From Burkholderia sp. lig30 (GTDB lineage Bacteria; Pseudomonadota; Gammaproteobacteria; Burkholderiales; Burkholderiaceae): a DNA stretch of 64,000 nucleotides. Where the stretch lies: positions 1 through 64,000 of the forward strand of contig NZ_JGVW01000067.1 in assembly GCF_000687455.2 (NCBI RefSeq). The letters run 5' to 3'. The position numbers and the translations under genes were made by a program. A model generated the notes under the pieces. It searched no databases. It saw only the letters and a program-made list of their open reading frames with translations, and had not been told where the DNA came from. Position 1 is the stretch's first letter, and every line of letters begins with the position of its first letter. This document shows, in pieces, positions 1 through 8,983 of this stretch.

Positions 1-1883
1 CCCACACGCCCCTCCCCGGTCACGCCCGCCGCACCCAGCACCACGCCGACATTGCGGATCGCACCGCTGGTCTGCGAGAACAGCCCCACGTTGACGGTCC
101 ACGGCAGGTTGATTTCGAGCCCGGTAATCTGGTGCCCCAGGCCATCGAACACGCCGGCGAAGGCCCCGACATTCGTGCCAAACATCCCGATCGGCGTGAA
201 GGCGCTGGTCAGCGCCACGTCGCTGCCCAGGTAGTAGTAGCCGTTCAATGACAGATTTTGCAGGTCCGCCTGCGACGTGATTTGCGTGTAGGTATTGCCG
301 TTGATGGTCAGGCTGCCGCTCGAATTGAAATCGACGCGTCCCTTGAAGCCGCTGGCATCCAGGCCGACGCCCATGCGCACGGTACCGGTAAGCACAGAGT
401 TGGCCTGGGTCCCGGTAGCGGTGTTCATCACCAGCGAGCCCTGTCCGCTCACGCTGGCCACGGCGTTGAAGTTGATGTTGTTCTGCGCGTTCAGCGTCAG
501 CGTGTTCACGTCCCACGTCACGGCATCGTTCACGTTGATGCTGCCGTTGTCGGTGGTACTGGTCCCCGCCGTCGCGCCGTCGCTGGAACTGATCGTGACA
601 TTGCTGCTGGCGAGCTGCGCGCTCAGCGCCGCACCGGTGATGTCGCCGCCCGACGCAGCAATGGTGTAGTTGTTCGGATCGATCAGCCAGTTCCCGGTCC
701 GCCCCTGCGGCGCGCGCGTGTCCACCATTGCGCTGTCCGCAATCTTCACCTGCGACCCCGATGTCTCCACGAAGCCCCCATCCCCGCCCAGGTCCCCCCC
801 GCGCGCACTGATGGTGCCGTCCACCGTGGTCAGGCTGCCGGCGTTACCCAGGTCGGCGATCACGCTCACCGTGCCGCCCTTGCCCGCGCTCTGCGCGGCG
901 GCGTCGGCGTTGATGGTGCCGCTCTGCTGGACTGTGTCGCTGGCCAGCAAGCGCACCGTGCCGCCATCACTGGTCAGGCCGGTGGCTTCCAGCGTCCCGC
1001 TGTTCTGCACCACGCCGCCCTGCAGACGGTCGGCCGCCTGCGCCGACAGGATGATCAGCCCTCCCGGCGCACGCACCGCGTTGCCGTTGGCGACCAGCGC
1101 CGCGATGGTGGCGGGCGTCACCTGGATATTGGCCAGCGTGTGGCTGCCGCTGAACTGCAACTGGTAGGTCTCGCCCGCCGCCAGCGCCACGGTGCCGAGC
1201 TGCGCGACCACCACGCCGTTGTTGCGCACCTCCGGCGCCAGCAGCGCGACGTAGCCGCCCAGCGCGGCCTGGATCTGCCCGTCGTTGACGATGCTACCCG
1301 TGGCGCCGTTGCGCGCGAAGCTGTAGTTGCCGGCCATGAAGTCGGCATCGCTGATGCCGTGCGTGGTCGCCACCAGGCTGCCGACGTTGACGCTGGCCGT
1401 GGGCCCGAAGTACATGCCCGCCGGGTTGACGAAGAACACCTGCCCCGGTGCGTTGATGTGGCCGTAGATCTGGCTGGGGTTGCCGTCCAGCACGCGGTTG
1501 AGGATGGCCGCGCTGGCCGAGGGCTGCTGGAAGTTGACCGTGGCCGCACTGCCGACGTTGAAGTTCTGCCAGTTGACCACCGCGTTCGGCGAGGTCTGCT
1601 TGACGTTCATGGTGTTGCCGCTGCTGCTGATGGCGGCCTGCCCGGCGGCCACCTGTCCGCCCGTGGGCAGTTGGTTCGGCAAGGGCGGCACAGCATGGGC
1701 CGGCAGGGTACCCGCGAGTGCCAGGACCAGCGGTTTGACGACAAAGCGATGGCGCAACACATTCAATGCGCCCGTGCGTGCGACCGCACTGCGGCCACCC
1801 TTGCCCCGGCCACGTGCGGTCTCGGCCACAACCACCCAGGCACGCGTGAGTTCGCTCCAGATCAGGCGATAGATCTTGTTCAT
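1..1883 (-). CDS. TpsA exoprotein, filamentous haemagglutinin family (N-terminal part; cut by window edge)
   Basis: Large secreted exoprotein of a two-partner (type Vb) secretion system. The frame is open from the ATG at 1883 to the window edge, about 627 codons. Residues 1-25 (MNKIYRLIWSELTRAWVVV) are a typical extended signal-peptide region, followed by a hydrophobic segment and a likely cleavage after LPAHA near residue 64. Residues about 70-330 form the TPS secretion domain, with the NPAGM motif near 153 and repeated Asn/Gly/Thr-rich beta-helix text after it. The visible end (GLFSQTSGAIRNVGVV) looks like a GLUG repeat. An AGGA ribosome site lies 8 bases before the ATG, and the partner tpsB ends only 18 bases upstream, so the two form an operon. 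The role (adhesin, contact toxin or other) depends on the unseen C-terminus. Confidence 0.88.
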   Translation of the reverse strand, partial: MNKIYRLIWSELTRAWVVVAETARGRGKGGRSAVARTGALNVLRHRFVVKPLVLALAGTLPAHAVPPLPNQLPTGGQVAAGQAAISSSGNTMNVKQTSPNAVVNWQNFNVGSAATVNFQQPSASAAILNRVLDGNPSQIYGHINAPGQVFFVNPAGMYFGPTASVNVGSLVATTHGISDADFMAGNYSFARNGATGSIVNDGQIQAALGGYVALLAPEVRNNGVVVAQLGTVALAAGETYQLQFSGSHTLANIQVTPATIAALVANGNAVRAPGGLIILSAQAADRLQGGVVQNSGTLEATGLTSDGGTVRLLASDTVQQSGTINADAAAQSAGKGGTVSVIADLGNAGSLTTVDGTISARGGDLGGDGGFVETSGSQVKIADSAMVDTRAPQGRTGNWLIDPNNYTIAASGGDITGAALSAQLASSNVTISSSDGATAGTSTTDNGSINVNDAVTWDVNTLTLNAQNNINFNAVASVSGQGSLVMNTATGTQANSVLTGTVRMGVGLDASGFKGRVDFNSSGSLTINGNTYTQITSQADLQNLSLNGYYYLGSDVALTSAFTPIGMFGTNVGAFAGVFDGLGHQITGLEINLPWTVNVGLFSQTSGAIRNVGVVLGAAGVTGEGRV

Positions 1884-1901
1884 AAACGGATTCCTGCAAA
1901 C

Positions 1902-3623
1902 TTAGAACGACAGGCTGCCAGTCAGCCAGACGCGGTTGCTGATATGCGAGCCGTCCTGGTCCTTGCCGAATGCCGTGGCGTTCGGGTTGGCGCCGATGCG
2001 GTGCGCCCAGGTCACGCCCAGGTTCACCCCGCGCCCGGGCTGCCATTGCACGCCAAGGCCCGCGCCCTGCAGCTGGTAGCTGTTGAGCGGCGACGCACCC
2101 GGGAAGTTGTTGTCGTGGTTGACGGTGACGTGGCCCCAGTCATAGAAGCCCGACAGCGACACCCCGTAGCGCAGCCGCCAGCGCAACTCCAGATTGATCA
2201 ACTGGCCGTCGCTGCCGCCGCCTTCGCCGATCGGGTAGGCGCGCACGCCGCCCGGCCCGCCCAGGTAGAACTTCTCCGACGAGTCCAGGTTCTTGCTCGC
2301 CACCTGGCCGGACAGCGTAGCCACGGCCGACAGCGCGTCGGTCAGCACCTGCTGGCGCGACATGGCGTAGCGCATCTTGAGAAACGTCCCTGCCGTGCGC
2401 AGCGTCATGGCGTCGGCCGGCTGCGTGGGCGACTGGCCCAGATTCAGGCTGCCACCCGTCAGCATCATGCTGGCCGTGTTGGCCCCGCCGCCGCCCAGGC
2501 CGTCGAACAGGTTGCCGCTCAGTCCCACGCTCAGCGTGTCGTCGAAGTAGCGGCTGGTGGTGATCTCACTCGCCTCGTTGTCGTAGGTCTTGTGGTCGTA
2601 GTTGAGCACCAGGTAGAGGTTGCGCTGGCGCGCCCGCACCAGCGGGTAGCTCGCTTCCAGCCCCACCGTGTTCGAGTAGCCCCGCGCGTTGAGCGCCTCG
2701 AAGTCGTCCGTTACCAGCCGGTAGTCCAGGTGCGAGGCGTTGACGCCCACGCGCCAGCCGTCATAGCCCACCGGCACCGTGTAGCCCAGGCGCAGGTAGT
2801 GGTAGCCCTGGCTCAGCAACCCGTTGGCCAGCAACTGGTCACCGATGCCGGCCAGGCTGTTGACGCTTGCGTTGGCCACCAACCGCGCCGCCCCGGTCGA
2901 GCGCGCGCCCTGGTTGTCCACCCCGATATTGCCCGTCGCCAGCGGCGTCTCGACGAAGTTCAGCGCGAGGTCGGTCTCCTGCTCTTGCGCGCCCGGCTGC
3001 AAGCGCCCCACCAGCGACACGCCCGGCAGGTCGTTGGCCAGCAGCAGCGCGCGGTCCAGCGCCGCGGTGTTCAGCGGCGCGCCCACCGCCTGATGCGCGG
3101 CGAAGCCGGCCTCGATGCGCTCGCGGCTGACCCGCTGCGGGCCCTTGCCCTCGATGCGCACCCCGCCGAACATGCCCTCCACCACCTGGATAGTGATGAT
3201 GCCCGCGCGCACGTCCTGCGCCGGCAGGTAGACCCGCACTACCCAGCCGGCCGCGCGGTAGACCTCGGCCACCGCGGCGGCAGCCGCCTGCAGTTCGCTG
3301 AAGGACAGCGGCCGGTTCAGAAAGCCGGCCACCACCGGCGCGAGCTGCGCGTCGCTAAACTGCTTGTTGCCGGCGAAGCGGAAGGCGCTCACCGTGACTG
3401 TGGCCTCCGCGCGCGGGCGCATCGGCGGTGGCGGTGCGGTGCGGTCCGGCGCCACCGGGCGCGGCAGCGCCGGCGGCAGTTCCGGCTCGATCTGCTGGCG
3501 CAGCGCGCCGGCGTCGGGCGGCATCTGTGCCAGCACCGGGGTGGCGGCCAGGGCGGTCAGCCATAGGCCAGCGAACCGGCACGCGCGGCGCGCGACCGGG
3601 AAACGGATAATGGAATGGCGCAT
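1902..3623 (-). CDS. TpsB outer-membrane transporter, ShlB/FhaC family
   Basis: Outer-membrane beta-barrel that exports the adjacent TpsA. The 573-residue product starts with a signal peptide (cleavage near TPVLAQ, residue 33) and a Pro-rich linker. POTRA domains follow (residues about 75-220, with VRVYLPAQDVRAGIITIQVVE typical of POTRA_2/ShlB), then a barrel domain ending in LTGSLSF with the terminal aromatic residue expected of a BamA substrate. Length and domain order match full-size FhaC/ShlB proteins. The gene precedes tpsA by 18 bases. I see no defect. Specificity for a particular TpsA type cannot be read from the sequence. Confidence 0.92.
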   Translation of the reverse strand: MRHSIIRFPVARRACRFAGLWLTALAATPVLAQMPPDAGALRQQIEPELPPALPRPVAPDRTAPPPPMRPRAEATVTVSAFRFAGNKQFSDAQLAPVVAGFLNRPLSFSELQAAAAAVAEVYRAAGWVVRVYLPAQDVRAGIITIQVVEGMFGGVRIEGKGPQRVSRERIEAGFAAHQAVGAPLNTAALDRALLLANDLPGVSLVGRLQPGAQEQETDLALNFVETPLATGNIGVDNQGARSTGAARLVANASVNSLAGIGDQLLANGLLSQGYHYLRLGYTVPVGYDGWRVGVNASHLDYRLVTDDFEALNARGYSNTVGLEASYPLVRARQRNLYLVLNYDHKTYDNEASEITTSRYFDDTLSVGLSGNLFDGLGGGGANTASMMLTGGSLNLGQSPTQPADAMTLRTAGTFLKMRYAMSRQQVLTDALSAVATLSGQVASKNLDSSEKFYLGGPGGVRAYPIGEGGGSDGQLINLELRWRLRYGVSLSGFYDWGHVTVNHDNNFPGASPLNSYQLQGAGLGVQWQPGRGVNLGVTWAHRIGANPNATAFGKDQDGSHISNRVWLTGSLSF

Positions 3624-4002
3624 TGGACGGCGGCACTGGTTGCATTTGTACGGGTGCCGATGTTAGCGAGCCGCCTGCGCGAAAAGCTGACAAATCCTGA
3701 CATTGGTCCGACGACACCAACGACGCGTGCACTTCGGCCTCCTGATCACACGCTCGATCGTGCAGGCGACCAAGCGCGCCGATCCCCCGCACCAGGAATC
3801 GGCGGCGAAGCATCCACGGGTGAAGCCAGGCTAAATTTGTTGCGGATGTACGCAGGCCTTGCAGATAGGATGGCTGGCCCGCCAGTTAATCGTCGCGCCG
3901 CGCGCGGTCGTTGCTCAGGTGGTGGGCCGGGTGGCGGCATATTGGAGCGCCGCCGGGAGCGCCTCGATCTCGCTTCAGAGTCTGGCGGCGTAAGCCGGGT
4001 TG
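3624..4002. other. Intergenic region without a recognised gene
   Basis: Between the tpsB start and the istA remnant I find no convincing coding frame on either strand. Possible frames have no family resemblance and poor codon bias. The tpsBA promoter should lie in the first 150 bases, but I could not pick out a clear -35/-10 pair. The stretch is less GC-rich than its surroundings and may be degraded insertion-sequence DNA. Confidence 0.5.
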
Positions 4003-4155
4003 CGTGAAAGTCTGGTCTCTGTCGGCGGCAACTATTACAGCGTGCCCGATCACGAGCACACACTCGATGTTCACAGTCCGGCTCACGAGATCCGCATCTT
4101 CGAGGACGGCGAGCTGTTGGCCGGGTACCCCGTTACTATCTTCCCGCCCCGATAA
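3994..4155 (+). pseudogene. Remnant of IS21-family transposase IstA (C-terminal tail)
   Basis: From about 4003 to the TAA at 4153-4155 the frame reads RESLVSVGGNYYSVPD, and further on HEIRIFEDGELLAGYPV. This is the characteristic C-terminal region of IS21-type IstA transposases (VSVGGNYYSVPD...EIRIFEDG). In the same frame a stop at 3991-3993 closes it, there is no transposase catalytic domain upstream, and no istB follows. It is therefore a dead fragment about 50 codons long. It indicates a past insertion next to the two-partner secretion genes. The family call rests on motif recognition, not on a search. Confidence 0.7.
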
Positions 4156-4371
4156 TCGGCGCCCTGCGCCGCGCCGCGCCACATCGCGTTCGACCGGGTA
4201 TTTCTACTCTACCGTTCCAGCGCTCGGTAGCCCAAATTCTGCGCTGACGACAGTAGTCATCCCCGAATCCCGTCGCTGTCGTCCAGTCGTAAATTTGTCT
4301 TTAGCTTGAACCAGGCCGCCCCGATCAAGGGCGACCGGGTCTTTTTTACCTGAACATCCCTACGCAACACG

Positions 4372-4424
4372 AAAAACGGGCCGGCGCGGCAAGCGAGCGA
4401 ATCGCCCGCTTGCCGCGCCGGCCC
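4372..4424 (-). terminator. Rho-independent terminator of the ba3 oxidase operon
   Basis: A perfect 18-bp stem (4378-4395 with 4407-4424) encloses an 11-nt loop. On the minus strand it is followed after one base by five T residues (A at 4372-4376). It begins 15 bases after the stop codon of the last cytochrome gene. Confidence 0.9.
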
Positions 4425-4438
4425 ATCCCGTCCCGTTA

Positions 4439-5239
4439 TTACGGTTGCGCGGCGTAGTACTTCGCGACGCCGTCGATTTCCTCAGGCGTCATGTGGCGCG
4501 CGACGTTGCGCATCTGTTCGTTGATGTCGTTGCGACGCTCTCCGCTGGCGAATGCGCGCAGTTGCGTGCCCAGATACACCGCCGACTGACCGCCCAGCCA
4601 CGGAGCGGCGCCCTTGCGGTCCCGCTCGCCGTGACACGCCGCGCAAGGCGCCATATTGCGCATCGGCGAGCCTTGGTTGACGAGCTTCCGGATATTCGCG
4701 TCGCCGTCGAACGCCGTTGCGACGGACACCGGCCGCGACAGCGTCGAGTAGTAGTTCGCGAGATCGTGCAGGTCACGATCGCCGAGACTGCTGACGATCG
4801 GCTGCATGATCGCGTTCCCGCGCGCACCGCTCTGGAAGTCGCGCAACTGCTTGTACACGACGTCCGCATGCTGCCCGGCGAGCACCGGCGCGGTCACCTG
4901 AACGGCGCTTTCCACGCCGTGGCACATCGAGCAGTTCTGCGCGAGCGTCGCGCCGCGCCCCGTCGACACGACATCGGGATCCGCACGGCGCAGCGGCGGC
5001 AGCACGACAACCTCGCTCGGCGCGGGGCCCGCGACGTTCGAGCTTCCCGAGTACCACGACGACGGCGCGCCCGCCGCACTGCAAATTGCCGCCCACAGCC
5101 CGCGCTGCGTGAAGTCCGGATGCTGGGACGGAAGCCAGACGAAGCCGATCAGGATCGACACCGCGGCCACCGCGACGACACCGGCGACACTGGTCGTGAA
5201 CCACCGGTTGCTCAACGTGAATACGCGTTCCTGGCTCAT
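4439..5239 (-). CDS. Membrane-anchored dihaem cytochrome c of the ba3 oxidase operon
   Basis: Electron-carrier cytochrome c, 266 residues. An N-terminal transmembrane anchor (residues about 13-38) precedes two c-haem domains with motifs CSMCH and CAACH, plus later Met residues able to act as axial ligands. It resembles c4-type dihaem cytochromes (repeated PVLAGQHADVVYKQL / PWLGGQSAVYLGTQL pattern). The ATG at 5239 overlaps the TGA of oxidase subunit I by one base, which decides the start over longer upstream alternatives. It probably passes electrons to the CuA centre of subunit II on the periplasmic side. Last gene of the operon, followed by a strong terminator. Confidence 0.88.
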   Translation of the reverse strand: MSQERVFTLSNRWFTTSVAGVVAVAAVSILIGFVWLPSQHPDFTQRGLWAAICSAAGAPSSWYSGSSNVAGPAPSEVVVLPPLRRADPDVVSTGRGATLAQNCSMCHGVESAVQVTAPVLAGQHADVVYKQLRDFQSGARGNAIMQPIVSSLGDRDLHDLANYYSTLSRPVSVATAFDGDANIRKLVNQGSPMRNMAPCAACHGERDRKGAAPWLGGQSAVYLGTQLRAFASGERRNDINEQMRNVARHMTPEEIDGVAKYYAAQP

Positions 5240-6861
5240 CAACGTGCTCCCACCGCCACTGCGGGCACCGAGGTTTGCTGGAGGCGCAGCAACTGCCCGA
5301 TCGGCACGCTGTAGTTCACGATCGTCAGGCCGATCATCAGCGCAACCCACAGGCCGAAGGTATTGAGTGCGGCCGGCACGCGATCGACGGGCTGCGCCGG
5401 CGCGCTGAAGGTGAACGGACGCGGTTGCTCGACTCGACCGAACTGCCCCTTCACGAGGATATAGATGAACAGCAGGCCAGAAACCACGAGAATCAGGCCG
5501 CCAATTGCGGAGACCGTCACCCAGATCGCCTGCGGCGCGATCGCCGGGTCGCTGTAATCGTAATAAGCCATCCGGCGCGGCGCGCCGAGCAGGCCGACGT
5601 AGTGCCACGGCAGCGTCACGACCATCATGCCGATGAACCACAACCACAGCTGGGTGCGGATCAGGCGCAGCGAACCGAGCGCGCGGCCCGTCAGCTGAGG
5701 CCACAGCTCATACGCGATCGCGAAATACATGATGACGATCGCACCACCGAAGATCAGGTGGAAGTGTCCCGTGACCCACTGCGTGTTGTGCACCGTCTCG
5801 TTCAACTGGTAGCTCATGTTGATGAGGCCGCCGGCGCCGCCCAGCCCCAGCATGATGAACGAGAACGCAATGACCAGCATCATCGGGTTGTCCCACGGCA
5901 GTGCCTTCAGCCAGCCGAACGCTCCCTTGCCGCCGCGCAGGCGCCCCGCGATCTCGACCGACGCGCAGATCGTGAACACCGTGAGCAGCGTCGGGACCGA
6001 CACCATGCCCGTAAACACCGCGTGCAGGAACTTGAAGCCCGCGCCGACCTGCGGATCGGCATACAAATGGTGAATGCCGATCGGCATCGCGAACACGAGG
6101 AACAGGATGAACGACACGCGCGCCATCGCATCGCTGTACAGGCGTCCGCCGATCGCGCGCGGCACCAGCGTGTAGTACGCGATGTACGCGGGGATCAGCC
6201 AGAAATACACGATCGCGTGCAGCGTCCACGAGAACAGCACGCGGGCGAGACCGGCGTCGATCGTGGACTTCAGGCCGAGCGCGACGGGCAGGATCTGGAA
6301 GAGGATTTCCAGCGCCGCGCCGATGGCGGTCCATGCCCACAGATAGGCGCCCGCCACGTTCGCGTACATCGCGAGCGGCACCGGCTTGCCGGGGTTGGCA
6401 CGCTTCCATGCGCGCAGATTCACGTGCATCAACGCGACCCAGATCCACGATCCCACGACGACGAGCACGACGCCGATGTAATAGAGCGGGCTGGCGATCA
6501 TCGGCGGATAGAACGTAAAGAGCACCGAGGCCTGGCCCATCGAAACCGGCACCATCGCCGTCACCGCGCCGACGGCCAGCATGATGAACGCGGCCCATGC
6601 CCACTTGAGGCCGATGAGGCGCTGCTGCAATGCCAGCTCGACAATCGCGTAGCCGAAGCCCATCGCAACGAGTGTCGGCAGCACATAGGCCATCACGGTG
6701 CCGTGTGCGGTCACCGAGCGATAGTACAGTTCGGGGTCGCCGATCCACTGATGCAGCGGGCTGCGCACCACCATTTGCCACGCGCCGAGCAGCAGCGCGA
6801 TGGCGAAGGTGATGAACGCCAGCCAGAAATGCGCGAGTACGAGTCGCTTAGCGTGAAACAC
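5239..6861 (-). CDS. ba3-type (class B) haem-copper oxidase subunit I
   Basis: Catalytic subunit of a terminal oxidase reducing oxygen to water at a haem-CuB centre. The 540-residue protein is almost wholly transmembrane. It shows the CuB His and cross-linked Tyr as H-A-I-V-Y (in TLHAIVYFWLIPAYIAYY), the HH pair in IGIHHLYADPQ, and the haem-ligand region VTGHFHLIFGGAIVIMYF. The HxxxY arrangement and overall text are those of class B (b(o/a)3) enzymes, not aa3 or cbb3. It overlaps subunit II by 14 bases upstream and the cytochrome by one base downstream. Class B oxidases usually serve at low oxygen; a Fnr/Anr-type box in the operon's upstream gap fits this but does not prove it. Confidence 0.92.
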   Translation of the reverse strand: MFHAKRLVLAHFWLAFITFAIALLLGAWQMVVRSPLHQWIGDPELYYRSVTAHGTVMAYVLPTLVAMGFGYAIVELALQQRLIGLKWAWAAFIMLAVGAVTAMVPVSMGQASVLFTFYPPMIASPLYYIGVVLVVVGSWIWVALMHVNLRAWKRANPGKPVPLAMYANVAGAYLWAWTAIGAALEILFQILPVALGLKSTIDAGLARVLFSWTLHAIVYFWLIPAYIAYYTLVPRAIGGRLYSDAMARVSFILFLVFAMPIGIHHLYADPQVGAGFKFLHAVFTGMVSVPTLLTVFTICASVEIAGRLRGGKGAFGWLKALPWDNPMMLVIAFSFIMLGLGGAGGLINMSYQLNETVHNTQWVTGHFHLIFGGAIVIMYFAIAYELWPQLTGRALGSLRLIRTQLWLWFIGMMVVTLPWHYVGLLGAPRRMAYYDYSDPAIAPQAIWVTVSAIGGLILVVSGLLFIYILVKGQFGRVEQPRPFTFSAPAQPVDRVPAALNTFGLWVALMIGLTIVNYSVPIGQLLRLQQTSVPAVAVGAR

Positions 6862-7420
6862 AGCTCAACCTCCGGTTTTGTTTTGCCTGCGCGAAGAAGG
6901 TGGCCTTGTCGACTACCTTCACGTGCGCCCACATCGTCTGGTGACCGAAGCCGCAGTATTCGTGACAGGGCATCAGGTGCTCGGCCGGTTTGTTGAACAC
7001 CGTCGAAAACGTCGCGACATAGCCCGGCACGACCATCGTGTTGACGTTGGTGTCCGCGATCAGCAGGCCGTGAACGACATCGGCGCTGGTCGTGCGGAAC
7101 GTCACCGGCGTATCCGCCGGCACCACCAGGCACTGCGGCGTGAACGAATACTGCTGCGCGACGAAGCGCACGATGACGCTGCCGTCCGGCTCGACCCCGC
7201 TGCCGAGGTTGCTCTCGACGAATTCGCCGGATAGCTGCAGGCGCGACGGGTCGATGGTCTCGACCCGCGACGGCGGCATCATCGCCCAGTGCAGCCCCAC
7301 ATAGACGATGACGGCCAGCATGAAGACGATGAGCGCGACAGCGAAATACGCCCAGTTTTTTTCCGCGCGCTCGGAAACGGCATGACCGCCGTTCGGGGAA
7401 TGGGAAGGTTGGGTCGACAT
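6848..7420 (-). CDS. ba3-type cytochrome c oxidase subunit II (CuA)
   Basis: Subunit carrying the binuclear CuA electron-entry centre, 190 residues. It has one N-terminal transmembrane helix (residues about 24-47) and a periplasmic cupredoxin domain. The CuA ligands are visible as H in VVHGLL and the cluster C-H-E-Y-C-G-F-G-H followed by M (CHEYCGFGHQTMW). A single N-terminal helix is the class B layout, unlike the two helices of aa3 enzymes. It starts 2 bases after the stop of the 58-residue gene and overlaps subunit I. Confidence 0.92.
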   Translation of the reverse strand: MSTQPSHSPNGGHAVSERAEKNWAYFAVALIVFMLAVIVYVGLHWAMMPPSRVETIDPSRLQLSGEFVESNLGSGVEPDGSVIVRFVAQQYSFTPQCLVVPADTPVTFRTTSADVVHGLLIADTNVNTMVVPGYVATFSTVFNKPAEHLMPCHEYCGFGHQTMWAHVKVVDKATFFAQAKQNRRLSCVSR

Positions 7421-7422
7421 AT

Positions 7423-7599
7423 TCAGTAAATCGTGCCTCGCGGCAAAAACACGAGGAAATAGAAGCCAATCCAGATCGCCATGACGATCACGGTGGCCAC
7501 GCTCGCGACGGCGATTGCACCGCGCGGTCCTTCCGCGACGATGCGCCCCACTTCGTCGTCCGAAGCTGAAGCACCGCCGGAGTGGTCGTTAAGTTCCAT
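7423..7599 (-). CDS. Small single-helix protein, probable ba3 oxidase subunit (IIa-like)
   Basis: 58-residue protein: a polar N-terminus (MELNDHSGGASASDDE), then one hydrophobic helix of about 22 residues (IAVASVATVIVMAIWIGFYFL) and a short tail ending GTIY. It sits between the trihaem cytochrome and subunit II, two bases from the latter. A GAGAACG-type purine-rich stretch precedes the ATG at 7599. Class B oxidases are known to have a short one-helix subunit beside subunits I and II, and size, topology and position suggest this is the equivalent. The identity is inference from context; no residue motif proves it. Confidence 0.72.
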   Translation of the reverse strand: MELNDHSGGASASDDEVGRIVAEGPRGAIAVASVATVIVMAIWIGFYFLVFLPRGTIY

Positions 7600-7642
7600 C
7601 TGCTCGTTCTCCGGGAACAGGGTTTGAACGGGTAAATCGTGT

Positions 7643-8983
7643 CTAGCGCTGCGGGGCCTTGCGCAGCTCGTTGACCTGTGCTGCGGTCACCGGCTGGCCG
7701 TGATTGCCCCATGCCGTGCGGATATACGTGACGACGGCGGCCGCATCCGCATCGCTCAGTTCCTGCGCGAACGGCGGCATGCCGTAAGGCTCGGGATTGC
7801 GGCGCGTGCCCGGCGAGAAACCGCCATTGAGCACGATGCGGATCGGATTGACGGCGGAATCCATTTCGATCGACTGGTTGCCCGCGAGCGGCGGATAGTG
7901 CTGCTGCTTGCCTTCCCCGTTGTCGCCGTGGCACGCCGAACATTTCGCCATGTAGATGCGCTTGCCGTTTGCCGCCACCGCCGGCTCGACCTTCGCGGGC
8001 GGCCCGGCCTTGCGGCCCGGATCGTTGTCGGGCAGCGTCTTCAGATAGACGGCCATCGCCTTCGCGTCGTCATCGGTCATGTACTGGAGGCTGTGATACG
8101 TCACCTCGGCCATCGGGCCATAGACGGCGCCACGATCCGAAATGCCCGCCTGCAGCAGGTCGACGATGTCCTTCGTGCTCCAGTCGCCAAGACCGCCGTC
8201 CTTGTCGGAGGTCAGCGACGGCGCATACCAGTTCTGCACCGGAATCAGGCCGCCCGCGAACTGCTCGTCCTTCGACGAGCCGCCCAGCATGTTGATCTTG
8301 GTGTGGCACATCGTGCAGTGGCCGAGCCCTTCGACCAGGTAGGCGCCGCGGTTCCATTCGGCCGACCGCTTGGTGTTCGGCTGGAACTCGCCCTCGCTGA
8401 AATACAGCGTGCGCCAGCCGATCAACAGCTCGCGCTGATTGAACGGAAAGCGCATGTCATGCTTGCGGTTGGCCTGATGCACGGCCGGCACCGACTTCAG
8501 ATACGCGAAGATCGCGTCGGAATCCTGGCGCGTGACCTTCGTGTATTGCGCGATCGGCATCGCCGGATAGATCAGCTTGCCATCCGGGCTCTTGCCCGTA
8601 TGCATCATTGCGTAGAACTGGTCGGCGGTCCACTTGCCGATGCCGTACTTGCTGTCCGGCGTGATGTTCGGCGAATACAGCGTGCCGAACGGCGTCTCCA
8701 TCGCGAGGCCGCCGGCGAACGTCTTGCCGCGCGGCGCGGTGTGGCAGGCGATGCAGTCGCCGGCACGTGCGAGATATTCGCCGCGAACGACGACTTCGGG
8801 GCGTGCATTGGCCGCCACCGCGGACGCTTCGGCCGCCTGCGCGGCGCTGACGAACGGCGATGTCGGCAGGATCGCTGCGAGCGTGAGCACGGCGAGCGCG
8901 ACGATCGGCTTTGCCGCGCGGTGGGTAAGGTGTGCAGCGCGCTGCATGTGACTCCCGACGCTGAGGGTGCTGAAGGTTTTCAT
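7643..8983 (-). CDS. Trihaem cytochrome c (alcohol/gluconate dehydrogenase cytochrome-subunit type)
   Basis: Exported cytochrome c of 446 residues with three haem motifs, CIACH, CTMCH and CSACH, one per domain. An N-terminal signal peptide of about 50 residues ends near AAQAAEA. Domain order and text (GEYLARAGDCIACHTAPRG, FAGGL...TPFGTLYSPNITPD) match the trihaem cytochrome subunits of membrane alcohol and gluconate dehydrogenases, but no dehydrogenase gene is adjacent. Here it is part of the oxidase operon and may feed it electrons. I chose the ATG at 8983, which overlaps the upstream TGA as ATGA and has GGGAG 9 bases before it; an in-frame ATG at 9001 is less likely. Confidence 0.88.
   Translation of the reverse strand: MKTFSTLSVGSHMQRAAHLTHRAAKPIVALAVLTLAAILPTSPFVSAAQAAEASAVAANARPEVVVRGEYLARAGDCIACHTAPRGKTFAGGLAMETPFGTLYSPNITPDSKYGIGKWTADQFYAMMHTGKSPDGKLIYPAMPIAQYTKVTRQDSDAIFAYLKSVPAVHQANRKHDMRFPFNQRELLIGWRTLYFSEGEFQPNTKRSAEWNRGAYLVEGLGHCTMCHTKINMLGGSSKDEQFAGGLIPVQNWYAPSLTSDKDGGLGDWSTKDIVDLLQAGISDRGAVYGPMAEVTYHSLQYMTDDDAKAMAVYLKTLPDNDPGRKAGPPAKVEPAVAANGKRIYMAKCSACHGDNGEGKQQHYPPLAGNQSIEMDSAVNPIRIVLNGGFSPGTRRNPEPYGMPPFAQELSDADAAAVVTYIRTAWGNHGQPVTAAQVNELRKAPQR

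Noticed and set aside
258..3566. 1102-residue open frame on the plus strand
   Set aside because: It is antisense to tpsA and tpsB; its Arg/His/Ala/Val-rich composition is the usual shadow of GC-rich genes, while the minus strand carries recognisable TPS and FhaC families.
4156..4371. Possible IS right end or istB after the istA remnant
   Set aside because: I could find neither an IstB-like frame nor a convincing terminal inverted repeat.
5275..6996. 573-residue plus-strand frame over the oxidase genes
   Set aside because: Antisense shadow of haem-copper oxidase subunits I and II; Arg/His/Asp-rich without any domain.
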